DNA of 54,138 nt from Deltaproteobacteria bacterium (lineage in GTDB: Bacteria > JAMCPX01). The notes under the pieces were generated by a model. The model ran no database searches, had not been told where the DNA came from, and worked only from the letters and a program-made list of their open reading frames with translations. How positions within the stretch are numbered: position 1 is the first letter of the stretch; each line of letters opens with the position of its first letter. The position numbers and the translations under genes were made by a program. The DNA lies in the NCBI GenBank assembly GCA_023381995.1, contig JAMCVD010000112.1, positions 1 through 54,138 of the forward strand, in the 5' to 3' direction. Below, piece by piece: positions 25,805 to 33,883 of the stretch.

Positions 25805-26968
25805 ATGGCTGACAATTTGGTAGAAAGCGACATCGAATTTGTAAGGGATGTCGCGAGGTTAGGAGGCGGTTCTTTGAAAAAATGCTTTCAATGCGCGACC
25901 TGTTCTGTCGTATGTTCACTGTCATCGGACGAAAAGCCCTTCCCGCGCAAAGAGATGATATGGGCACAGTGGGGATTGAAGGACAGGCTTCTTTCCGATC
26001 CCGATGTGTGGAGGTGTTATCAATGCGGAGATTGCTCGGTTTATTGTCCACGAGGGGCGAAGCCCGGGGAGGTGATGGGCGCCATACGAAACTATAGCTT
26101 TAAAAGTTATGCGTTCCCCCGGTTCATGGGCAGGCTTTTGAGCAGTCCAAGGTATCTGCCGTTGCTCTTCGCGATACCGGGAGTATTGTTTTTGATTGTG
26201 CTCCAACACATGGAGGCCCTTTCCACCGTCCCGTCGGGCCCTATCGCTTTTACCAGGTTTGACAACTATGTCGATTTGATCTTTGTGACCGTAAGTATTC
26301 TGGTCCTTCTGGCAACAGGTACAGGGGTCTTGAAGTTCTGGAAAGGCATGGATCGGAACAATGTCCGCGGTGACGGGTACGGCAGGATCGGCATAGGCAG
26401 CAGCGTCTTCCTGGCGGCCAAAGAGGTCCTGACACACAATAACTTCAAAAAGTGTGACGCGAACAATATACGCTACCTAGGGCACCTTTCGATATTTTAC
26501 GGATTTGCAGCCCTTTTCATAGTCACATCGATTGTATTTATAGGGTTGCGTGTGTTCCATATGGACCTGCCCATGGACCAGACGAACCCGATAAAGGTAC
26601 TGGGGAACCTTGGAGCCGTTACACTTATTGCGGGTTGCTCTATAGCGGTCTATAACAGGCTCGGTAGAAAAGAGCAGTCGGGCGAGAGCCATTACTATGA
26701 CTGGTTTTTTCTGAGCGTCCTGTCTTTGATAGGGGTGACGGGGCTGCTCACGGAAGTTGTGAGGCTGTCGGGCAACGCCGCAGCAGCTTACTGGTCGTAC
26801 TTTGTTCATCTGGTGTTCGTTTTTTCCCTTATTGCATATTTCCCATATTCAAAGTTTGCACATCTTATTTATAGGTTTGTGGCGATCGTATATGCAAGGT
26901 ATGCAGGTCTGGACGAGCCTGCCGAAGAAATGGTATCGGGAAAGATGGGAACGAAGAGTGTCGCTTAG
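25805..26968 (+). CDS. qmoC: Quinone-interacting membrane-bound oxidoreductase subunit QmoC
   Basis: The 387-residue membrane subunit of QmoABC, combining a HdrC-like iron-sulfur domain with a HdrE-like cytochrome b part. The N-terminus has two [4Fe-4S] motifs (CFQCATCSVVC, about residue 24; CYQCGDCSVYCPRG, about 72). Six hydrophobic helices follow, from about residue 115 to the end, with His residues suitable for haem b (for example AKEVLTHNNF and YFVHLVF). It oxidises menaquinol and passes electrons to QmoAB. AGAGGTGAT precedes the ATG. Presence of all three subunits without HdrBC-type replacements matches the classic Gram-negative sulfate-reducer arrangement. Confidence 0.94.
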   Translation: MADNLVESDIEFVRDVARLGGGSLKKCFQCATCSVVCSLSSDEKPFPRKEMIWAQWGLKDRLLSDPDVWRCYQCGDCSVYCPRGAKPGEVMGAIRNYSFKSYAFPRFMGRLLSSPRYLPLLFAIPGVLFLIVLQHMEALSTVPSGPIAFTRFDNYVDLIFVTVSILVLLATGTGVLKFWKGMDRNNVRGDGYGRIGIGSSVFLAAKEVLTHNNFKKCDANNIRYLGHLSIFYGFAALFIVTSIVFIGLRVFHMDLPMDQTNPIKVLGNLGAVTLIAGCSIAVYNRLGRKEQSGESHYYDWFFLSVLSLIGVTGLLTEVVRLSGNAAAAYWSYFVHLVFVFSLIAYFPYSKFAHLIYRFVAIVYARYAGLDEPAEEMVSGKMGTKSVA

Positions 26969-26995
26969 CCGGCGCACAGAACTGTCCTACAATAG

Positions 26996-27178
26996 ATGAA
27001 CGTCCTGAATTGGATAGCTCAGATATCGCAGAGTACGGTACCGGGCAAGATATTCGACGCCCGCTGGATTTATGTCGTATGCTCTGTTTTCGTTCCCGCG
27101 GCAATAGGGGCGTCCGTGACATTCATCATAATGGCCCTGGAAAAAATATTTCGGGTGCATGGAGGAGGAGGTCACTGA
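26996..27178 (+). CDS. Small single-helix membrane protein between qmoC and the TauE exporter
   Basis: A 60-residue protein with one strong membrane helix (IYVVCSVFVPAAIGASVTFIIMALEKIF, about residues 25-52; quoted here only as a location) and a Gly/His-rich tail. I do not recognise a family. Its own ribosome site is weak, but its last codons contain GGAGGAGG, which serves as the ribosome site of the TauE gene three bases downstream, so the two are tightly coupled. Position suggests a small partner of the exporter or of the Qmo complex. Comparable tiny membrane proteins are often missed by annotation. Confidence 0.6.
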   Translation: MNVLNWIAQISQSTVPGKIFDARWIYVVCSVFVPAAIGASVTFIIMALEKIFRVHGGGGH

Positions 27179-27181
27179 ATT

Positions 27182-28141
27182 ATGCACAGCGTGTACCTGC
27201 CTGTTGCACACGTCTCTGTCAACCTGCTGTGGATGTTGTTTTTCGGATTTATTGTAGGCGGCATGGCAGGTTTTTTCGGTGTCGGCGGCGGCTTCCTCAT
27301 AACACCGATGCTGAATGCCATCTTCGGCGTACCCTATCCCATCGCGGTCGGGTCGAGCCTTTCCCTGCTCGTAGGTATAACGGTGGCCTCGACGATACGG
27401 CACAGCAAGTATGGCAATATAGACTATAAGCTTGGATTTATCATGGTTGTGGGTACCGCCCTCGGAGTAAATGCAGGAGCAAAGCTCCTGACGGGAATCA
27501 AGTACGTGCAGGGCCTTCTCTTGACGAACATGGGATACCACATCGATCTCATAGAGATCGTAATGAGCCTTTCTTATCTTGTCATGCTCAGCTTGATAGG
27601 CCTGTCCATATTCAGAGAGTCCCTTAAGGCGCTAAAGATGACCAGGGGAGTTGTAATGGGCACTCCGGTCTCCGGCGAGCCGGAGGCGTCCGCCGGTGTA
27701 AAGAGAATAAGGGCATTGAGGATTAAGCCGATCATCAGTTTCCCGGCGTCCGGCATCTCAGGCATTTCCGTATGGGTGATTACGGGGATCGCGTTCGCCG
27801 TAGGTGTGCTGAGCGGTTTTATGGGCATCGGAGGCGGATTTATAATGATGCCAGCGCTCATATATGTCATCGGGTGCCCGACGGTAATCGCTGTCGGGAC
27901 AAGCCTGTTTGGCATCTTTTTTACGGCCGCTTACGGTGCATTCACGTACTCTCTCGATGGCAATATAGATCTGGTACTGGTCATTCCCGTCCTGATCAGT
28001 TCCGCGATAGGCTCTGTCATAGGGGCGTCATTTACAAGGAAAGCAGGCGGTCCCAGTGTAAGGATGTTGTTTTCCCTGATCGCTTTTGTCGCAGTCATAA
28101 TTGTGGCTGTCAAACTCTGTGCAACCCTGCTGTATGGCTGA
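27182..28141 (+). CDS. TauE/SafE family sulfite/anion exporter
   Basis: A 319-residue inner-membrane transporter of the TauE/SafE family with about eight helices. The family's internal duplication is evident in the paired motifs GVGGGFLITPMLNAIFG (first half) and GIGGGFIMMPALIYVIGC (second half), each followed by a serine-containing VGSSL or VGTSLF segment. Members export sulfite, sulfoacetate or related anions. Here it directly follows qmoC, so removal of sulfite or movement of sulfate/sulfite across the membrane is a sensible inference. It overlaps functionally with the preceding small protein through a shared ribosome site. Confidence 0.85.
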   Translation: MHSVYLPVAHVSVNLLWMLFFGFIVGGMAGFFGVGGGFLITPMLNAIFGVPYPIAVGSSLSLLVGITVASTIRHSKYGNIDYKLGFIMVVGTALGVNAGAKLLTGIKYVQGLLLTNMGYHIDLIEIVMSLSYLVMLSLIGLSIFRESLKALKMTRGVVMGTPVSGEPEASAGVKRIRALRIKPIISFPASGISGISVWVITGIAFAVGVLSGFMGIGGGFIMMPALIYVIGCPTVIAVGTSLFGIFFTAAYGAFTYSLDGNIDLVLVIPVLISSAIGSVIGASFTRKAGGPSVRMLFSLIAFVAVIIVAVKLCATLLYG

Positions 28142-28168
28142 TTCTCCCTTTAACTATTTGCTTTACTG

Positions 28169-30709
28169 TTGTATGATGGTACAAAAACAGAGGTTTGCTT
28201 GATAGCAAGAATCAACCTTTTTAAGGAAGGATCTTCGGTCGATAAAATTGCCGTGCAGCTAAAATATGCGAACTATCTGAAGCTGCTGTCTGAGAACGAA
28301 CTCGTCCTCCGCATCATTACGGAGCTTAAGGAGAAAATGTCGGGCGATGAGCCGTTTGAGATAGGATACCTCCGGCTCAATACGGAAACGATCCTGGCGA
28401 CCATAAAAAATATAATAGCCCTCCTCAACAGATTGTCCGATGACAAGTACAGAGGATTGAATGATACCTATGGACGGCTGAAGGCAAATATAGAGCAGGC
28501 ATTATCGAAGAAGAAGGACATTCCTGTTGATAAATTGATACTCGACTTTGCAGAGGTGACGGGAGATATGATTGACAGCGTTGGGGGCAAAAATGCACAG
28601 ATAGGCGAAATCAGGAATAAGCTCAACGTGCCTGTCCCGAAAGGTTTTGTCATCACCGCGTATGCGTATAGGCGGTTCCTCGAATACAACCAGCTTGAGA
28701 AGAAGATACATGTTATGCTGGCCGGGCTCGATATAAATAACTTTGACAGCACTTCATTTGTCAGCAGGCAGATACAGTCGATGATCGGGAACGCCGCGGT
28801 ACAGCCGGAGCTGCTTGAAGCCATAGAGGAGAGGTCCGCCGAGTTCAGCGGTACAGACGCGGGCAGTGCCCTGTTTTCGGTAAGGAGCAGTGCTGTCGGT
28901 GAGAGTACCGAATTCAGCTTCGCGGGGCAGTATGCCACGTTCCTCGGCGTGGCTCCCAAAGATATACCGGGGTGCTACAAAAAGATACTTGCAAGCAAGT
29001 TCGCACCCCGGGCGCTCTTTTATCTTACGAACAGAGGGTTCAGAGAGGACGACATAGCGATGAGTGCAGGGTGCATGGAGATGGTGGATGCAAAGTCGAG
29101 CGGGGTTATGCATACGATCAATCCGTTTCATCCTGACGGTGACAGCATGGTGATAAATTCGATCTTTGGACTCGGCAGGTATATCGTTGAGGGGGACGTG
29201 CCACCCGATCTTTTCGAGGTATCAAAATCCGGAGGCAACGTCATTCAGTCGAAGACGGTACACAAACTGCGAATGCTCGCCTTGAGTGACTCCCCTCCTG
29301 GAGTAGAAGAGAAAGAAGTTCCCGACGAGGCGAAGGACGCACAGTCGATCACGGGCGAGCAGATCAAGGAGCTTGTGTCCTGCGCCGTGATGCTCGAGAC
29401 GTACTATAAGCAGCCCCAGATCATCGAATGGGCCTATGATTACAGCGGCAGGCTCTTTATCCTGCAGACGAGCCCGCTTATCATGCTGAAGCACGATGTA
29501 CGGAACATCGATGTCGATCCGTCCCGGAACAGGCTCCTCGTAGGGCATGCCGAGACCGCATCTCCGGGTGTGGGATATGGCCCAGTTTTCGTCGTAAACA
29601 CAGACGACGATATCCCACATTTCCCCAACGGAGCAATTATGGTCACGCGGTATTCTTCACCGACGTATGTCGGTGTCATGAACAGGGCGAAGGGAATAGT
29701 TGCAGAGATAGGGAGCCCGACTGGGCATATGGCGACGCTTGCGAGGGAATTCCAGATACCGACGATTGTCAATGCCTATAACGCGGGCACTGTCTTGAAG
29801 CAGGGGATGATGGTGAGCATAGACGCCGATCGTGGCTGCGTATACGATGGGTATGCGGAAGTGCTCTTCCGGGAGCCGTACAAGAGGAAAGGCATATTCA
29901 AAGACACACCTGTGTTCGTTACCATGGAAAAGGTCCTTGAACATATCACGCCGCTGAATCTCATCGATCCATACAGTCCGGATTTTACCATGGCGTCAGT
30001 GCATACCCTTCACGATATCGTAAGGTTCGCACATCAGGCCGCGATGGATGAGATGTTTCTTGTTGCCCAGAATGTCACGGATGATACGATACCTGCTGTA
30101 GAGCTTCAGACAGAGTCACAGTTTAAGGTCTACATAATAGATCTCGGAGACGGCGTAAAACGGGAGAAGGACATTTCAGAGTCCTCGATCATATCGGTCC
30201 CGTTCCTGTCGTTCTGGAAGGGCGTGAAGACCGGAGGGGCTGCTCCGAGGGCTGTGAGCGGTGGCGGCTTCATGTCGGTCGTTATGAACACGATGGCCAA
30301 TCCCGGGATTCAGAAGGGGCTGTACGAGAAGAACCTCGCGTTGATAAGCAGGGAGTATATGAATTTCAACATAAGGATGGGGTATCACCTATCAATCATA
30401 GAGGGGTTGTGTACAAAAGAGCCTCATGATAACTATGTACGTTTTATTTTCCAGGGCGGCGGTGCGGACATCGGCAGGAGAATAAAAAGGGCGCAGCTCA
30501 TATCGGCTATATTACAGAGGTATCAATTCCGCGTAAAGCAGGCGGAGGACATGATCAGGGCGCTCTACACAAAATGCGAACGGGACAAATTCGAGGAGCT
30601 TATGGGGATGTTGGGAAGATTGACCGTTTTTACAAAGCAGCTCGATATGAGCATGGAGGGCGATAGTGCCGAGATCGGGCTTTATACCGATATATTTTTC
30701 GGGCCTTAG
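28169..30709 (+). CDS. PEP synthase-like protein without the usual PEP-binding barrel
   Basis: An 846-residue protein. Residues about 1-125 are an unrecognised helical domain. Then comes the ATP-grasp PEP/pyruvate-binding domain of PEP synthase and PPDK (GGKNAQIGEIRNKLNVPVPKG; LFSVRSSAVGESTEFSFAGQ), followed by the swivelling phosphohistidine domain with GSPTGHMATLAREFQIP (about residue 515), whose His is the usual phospho-carrier. The C-terminal TIM barrel that binds pyruvate/PEP is not recognisable; about 270 different residues take its place, ending with VRFIFQGGGADIGRR. A true PEP synthase role is therefore doubtful; a different phosphotransfer acceptor, as in rifampicin phosphotransferase, is possible. 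The start is TTG at 28169 or, with AGAGG upstream, TTG at 28199. It lies behind the sulfate operon. Confidence 0.75.
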   Translation: MYDGTKTEVCLIARINLFKEGSSVDKIAVQLKYANYLKLLSENELVLRIITELKEKMSGDEPFEIGYLRLNTETILATIKNIIALLNRLSDDKYRGLNDTYGRLKANIEQALSKKKDIPVDKLILDFAEVTGDMIDSVGGKNAQIGEIRNKLNVPVPKGFVITAYAYRRFLEYNQLEKKIHVMLAGLDINNFDSTSFVSRQIQSMIGNAAVQPELLEAIEERSAEFSGTDAGSALFSVRSSAVGESTEFSFAGQYATFLGVAPKDIPGCYKKILASKFAPRALFYLTNRGFREDDIAMSAGCMEMVDAKSSGVMHTINPFHPDGDSMVINSIFGLGRYIVEGDVPPDLFEVSKSGGNVIQSKTVHKLRMLALSDSPPGVEEKEVPDEAKDAQSITGEQIKELVSCAVMLETYYKQPQIIEWAYDYSGRLFILQTSPLIMLKHDVRNIDVDPSRNRLLVGHAETASPGVGYGPVFVVNTDDDIPHFPNGAIMVTRYSSPTYVGVMNRAKGIVAEIGSPTGHMATLAREFQIPTIVNAYNAGTVLKQGMMVSIDADRGCVYDGYAEVLFREPYKRKGIFKDTPVFVTMEKVLEHITPLNLIDPYSPDFTMASVHTLHDIVRFAHQAAMDEMFLVAQNVTDDTIPAVELQTESQFKVYIIDLGDGVKREKDISESSIISVPFLSFWKGVKTGGAAPRAVSGGGFMSVVMNTMANPGIQKGLYEKNLALISREYMNFNIRMGYHLSIIEGLCTKEPHDNYVRFIFQGGGADIGRRIKRAQLISAILQRYQFRVKQAEDMIRALYTKCERDKFEELMGMLGRLTVFTKQLDMSMEGDSAEIGLYTDIFFGP

Positions 30710-30756
30710 GCCTGCGTCTGTCGGGAAGCCGTACCGCCTTTAGCGGGGCAGATTTT

Positions 30757-31362
30757 CTACTCTATATCGTTTTCTTCTTCGTTGTTGCCCGTCGTGAATA
30801 TGTCTTTCTCACTCTCGAGCGACTGTTTCAGAGCCTCTTCTTTTTCTACGTTTGAGGCGCAGTCTATGCATAGCTTGGCGAAGGGCAGTATCTTCAATCG
30901 TGCAACGGGTATTTCCTCGCCGCACACCTCGCATACGCCGTATGTCTTGTTTTCTATCTTTGCAAGTGCTTCGTCTATCTGCTTGAGTTTCTTCGTGTCC
31001 ATTGTCGTCAGCAGATACTCGTATTCCCTGTTCCTGTCCTCCGCTATTGCATCGAGGTCCTCTATTTCGATTGTTTTCTCCTCTTCCATGGACGATTTTT
31101 TTCTTACAAGCTGGTCTATGATGTCCGCCTTCATTTTCAAAAGCATCTGTTTGATGTGTTCGTACTCTACGTGAGAGGCTTCCCTTCTCTGTGTCGAAAC
31201 TTTTGGTGTAGCTGATTTGGCCTTCGGCCCGGATTTCACGCCCCCGCTCGGCGCGACCGATTTCGGACTCCTGGTTTTTGTCTTCCTTGTAAGTCTGGAC
31301 GACGGTTTTGCGGTCCCTAAGGCCTTTTTTGTTTTTTTGGTCTTCTTTTTTGGGGCTGCCAT
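30757..31362 (-). CDS. DksA/TraR-type zinc-finger protein with histone-like basic tail
   Basis: A 201-residue protein. The first 70 or so residues are very rich in Lys, Ala, Pro and Ser (MAAPKKKTKKTKKALGTAKP onwards), like a histone-H1-type DNA-binding tail. The rest is a DksA/TraR module: a coiled coil, then KIENKTYGVCEVCGEEI and LCIDC, giving the four-Cys zinc finger. DksA-type proteins bind RNA polymerase and work with ppGpp; the basic tail is an addition. The ATG at 31362 has AAAGGAG six bases upstream, so the longer frame starting at 31434 is not the start. It lies downstream of the cytochrome terminator and converges on the PEP-synthase-like gene. Confidence 0.8.
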   Translation of the reverse strand: MAAPKKKTKKTKKALGTAKPSSRLTRKTKTRSPKSVAPSGGVKSGPKAKSATPKVSTQRREASHVEYEHIKQMLLKMKADIIDQLVRKKSSMEEEKTIEIEDLDAIAEDRNREYEYLLTTMDTKKLKQIDEALAKIENKTYGVCEVCGEEIPVARLKILPFAKLCIDCASNVEKEEALKQSLESEKDIFTTGNNEEENDIE

Positions 31363-31481
31363 ATGAGCTCCTTTGTTTTTAATTAATGTCTTTATGAAAT
31401 TCAGCATACAGACGCTTACGGGGAAATTTTTCAACTATAAAGGACTCTCTCTTTTGAATAGGAATGATAATACCTCTTTTC

Positions 31482-31519
31482 AAAAAAGCAAGGGCCTTCT
31501 GTGTTTTAATCGAAGGCCC
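31482..31519 (-). terminator. Intrinsic terminator after the multihaem cytochrome
   Basis: On the minus strand GGGCCTTC (31519-31512) pairs with GAAGGCCC (31499-31492), an 8-base stem with a 12-base loop, followed by TTGCTTTTTT. It begins four bases after the cytochrome stop and closes the pil-porin-cytochrome run. Confidence 0.75.
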
Positions 31520-31522
31520 CTA

Positions 31523-32572
31523 TTATTGTCCGTGGCAAACAGTACAGACTTTGTCTCTCGTCGTGCTGAGGCTGGACCTGAAATCGGACGGGTGTGGGTT
31601 GCCGCCTATGCCTCCGACCTTGTGGCACTGCACACATACTGCATCCGCTCCGCCGCTGTGACACGAGGCACAGGTATTGATGTTCTGCCTGGCGAGCCTT
31701 CCGTGAAATTGCGGCGAGGCCGTGTTGAAAAGGAAGTCCGTCCCGGCAGGGTGGGGGGACGCTGTGTTGGGTGTCCCGTTTGCGGCGATACCGTTCCTCA
31801 GGTGGCAATCACGGCAGTTGGATGGCGTGTGGCACCTGTAGCACGATGCCGGGTCCTCCTGTGCATCGATCGAATGGACCGAAAGCCAGTCGCCCCTGTG
31901 TATGAGCGGCTGCTGGGGCGCCTCGGGGTAGCGTACCGAAGGCAGTATCTTCGCATTCGTGTTGTGACAGTTGTCGCAGAAGGACAGTTGATGACATTGT
32001 TCGCACGATTCTATATCGGTCCTTGCGATTTCCCCATGGCTGTTCTTGAAGCCAGCGTTGTGGGTGAAGCGGGACAGCCTCTCTATAGCTATCGAACTCA
32101 ATGAGGTGTGACATCGGGAGCATTGCAGTGTGTCGTAGTCTTTCTGGTGGCATGTCAGGCACACCTGCATCGTTGGTAGATTGCCGGGTGTCGGTGATTT
32201 CTCCAGGGGGATGCGTGTATGGCAGTATGTACAATCGCTGTTGACTTTCGGCAGATGGGCCTTGTGGGAAAATACGATGTCCCGCTTTTCGATCGGAAAT
32301 GGTGCGGCCTTGTCGGGATTGGTATGGCACATGGTGCACTTGTTCTGCACATCGCTGTGGCATTGAAAGCAGATGTCCATCTTTGGTATAAAGCTGCCCG
32401 ACGTCGTGGTCGTCGTATCAATGCCGGAGTGGCACGTGAGGCAATCTATGCCGTTGGCAGTGACGTGTAGTTTATGGGAGAATGTCAGGGTGTCCCTGTT
32501 CGAAGAAAGTACCTTATTGCAGGAAACCGAAAACAATATAAGTGCGACAGCCAAAAAAATCCGTTTTTTCAT
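31523..32572 (-). CDS. 13-haem c-type cytochrome, probable lipoprotein
   Basis: A 349-residue secreted protein with thirteen CxxCH haem-binding motifs (in order CLTCH, CFQCH, CTMCH, CTYCH, CLTCH, CSRCH, CEQCH, CDNCH, CYRCH, CRDCH, CASCH, CVQCH, CTVCH). That is one haem per 27 residues, a wire-like density. The N-terminus MKKRIFLAVALILFSVSCNK is a signal peptide ending in a Cys, suggesting a lipoprotein, though the lipobox (Ser at -3) is atypical. The start has AAGGAGG. It lies 12 bases after an outer-membrane barrel gene, so the pair resembles porin-cytochrome conduits that pass electrons across the outer membrane. The exact partner proteins are not otherwise visible in the window. Confidence 0.85.
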   Translation of the reverse strand: MKKRIFLAVALILFSVSCNKVLSSNRDTLTFSHKLHVTANGIDCLTCHSGIDTTTTTSGSFIPKMDICFQCHSDVQNKCTMCHTNPDKAAPFPIEKRDIVFSHKAHLPKVNSDCTYCHTRIPLEKSPTPGNLPTMQVCLTCHQKDYDTLQCSRCHTSLSSIAIERLSRFTHNAGFKNSHGEIARTDIESCEQCHQLSFCDNCHNTNAKILPSVRYPEAPQQPLIHRGDWLSVHSIDAQEDPASCYRCHTPSNCRDCHLRNGIAANGTPNTASPHPAGTDFLFNTASPQFHGRLARQNINTCASCHSGGADAVCVQCHKVGGIGGNPHPSDFRSSLSTTRDKVCTVCHGQ

Positions 32573-32584
32573 AGTGCCTCCTTC

Positions 32585-33796
32585 TTAAAGTCCATATTTC
32601 AGGCTGAGCATGCCGAAGCCGCCATGCCGTATAAAGGGACCGTCTATGGAGTCTCCGGACAGCGTGAGCTTGAGGTCGTTTGTGATCGTTTTACCGACGG
32701 CTGCGTGGCCTACGATGCTGTGATCATAGCCGTTGAGCTCGCCGAGATAGGATGTATAGATGACTTCTATGTTCGCATAGAACCCCATTACGAAGCTCCT
32801 GAACAGGTAGAGTCTCGTCCTCAGGTAGTCCGTCGGGGCTGAATCGACCTTTTTCAATTCGAGGCCCATTGCGTAGGGGCGCATATCGTAGTCTACCGTG
32901 CCTCCGTAGCTGTACGCGTTGCCGTCGGAGCTGTACATGTATCTCGTCCCGTCCAAAGAAAGAGAGAGCGCATCGATGATTCTGTATCCCACATTCGCCG
33001 TTACGGTCCTGTACGACTCGGTATTAAACACCCAGAAAATGCTTGTCTTGTCGATGAGCGACGCCGGATCGAAGAGCGCATACTGTGCGTCCACGAACAC
33101 CTTCTTTATCGGGGTCAGGGACAATTTTAATGTGCCGTCGTATGCCCGCTTGTCGATCATGTCGTAGTAGTATCTCCCGAACAGGTACAGCATGTCGACG
33201 GGCTTTATCCATCCGTCTATGCCCCATCTTTCCTGTGAGATATCACCGCTGTTCTCCGCATAGAAGATGGAGCCGCCGACACCGAACAAGGACCTGCTGT
33301 AGGAGAGCCTTCCGCCTGTCGTTACGCCTCCCGGGGCATCGTGGAGCTCCGAGTCGACCTCGCTGCCGACGAATGCTCCGAGCCCCAGTCCGTAGAGGTT
33401 CCCGAGCATAAGCTCCAGGCCGTCGTAGCGGTCGTTTGCGGCGCCGAACCAGCTGGAAATCCTCCCGACCTTGAGGGCGATCGGAGCGCTCTTTGGCCGG
33501 TAGTCCAGATATCCGTAAGGCATGTCCACGGCTGTCCGGTTTGTATACACGGTATTGAGCAGATCGTACCTGAGCCAGCCGGACGCCTCGATGCTGAGTT
33601 CCCTGTCCGATGTGACGGGGTACGCAAGGTTCAAGTCTTCATAAAATGGAATATAACTGTTGTCCATATTGTTCATGTTCAGGCCGTAGGCCCCGAAATA
33701 TGTACTCGAATCGATATTGATGGGGGATGATGCCATTGCAACTTCGGGCAATAGAGCCATGAGAAGTATCGCCCATGTATTCTTCAATATCTTCAT
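32585..33796 (-). CDS. Outer-membrane beta-barrel protein paired with a 13-haem cytochrome
   Basis: A 402-residue barrel protein. The signal peptide is MKILKNTWAILLMALLPEVA with cleavage probably after AMA. The mature part is a series of amphipathic strands with alternating hydrophobic residues and many Tyr/Gly turns, for example RELSIEASGWLRYDLLN and KVFVDAQYALFD. It ends in LSLKYGL, with a hydrophobic Leu-type ending like outer-membrane proteins sorted by BamA. The ATG at 33796 has AAAGGAGG upstream; the open frame to 33835 is not used. It is immediately upstream of the 13-haem lipoprotein and 87 bases after pilR. Function as the sheath of an electron conduit is inferred from the pairing, not from a recognised family. 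Confidence 0.75.
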   Translation of the reverse strand: MKILKNTWAILLMALLPEVAMASSPINIDSSTYFGAYGLNMNNMDNSYIPFYEDLNLAYPVTSDRELSIEASGWLRYDLLNTVYTNRTAVDMPYGYLDYRPKSAPIALKVGRISSWFGAANDRYDGLELMLGNLYGLGLGAFVGSEVDSELHDAPGGVTTGGRLSYSRSLFGVGGSIFYAENSGDISQERWGIDGWIKPVDMLYLFGRYYYDMIDKRAYDGTLKLSLTPIKKVFVDAQYALFDPASLIDKTSIFWVFNTESYRTVTANVGYRIIDALSLSLDGTRYMYSSDGNAYSYGGTVDYDMRPYAMGLELKKVDSAPTDYLRTRLYLFRSFVMGFYANIEVIYTSYLGELNGYDHSIVGHAAVGKTITNDLKLTLSGDSIDGPFIRHGGFGMLSLKYGL

Positions 33797-33883
33797 TGTG
33801 CCTCCTTTAGAGTCCAGTTCACAATTTTCAATCAAGCATAAACAAATGGTGCTGGCAATAGATACAGAGACCGTGATAAAAAA

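Noticed and set aside
33797..33883. Sigma-54 promoter before the porin gene
   Set aside because: I looked for a TGGCAC-N5-TTGC pattern because pilR is adjacent and found none; sigma-70 boxes are also weak.
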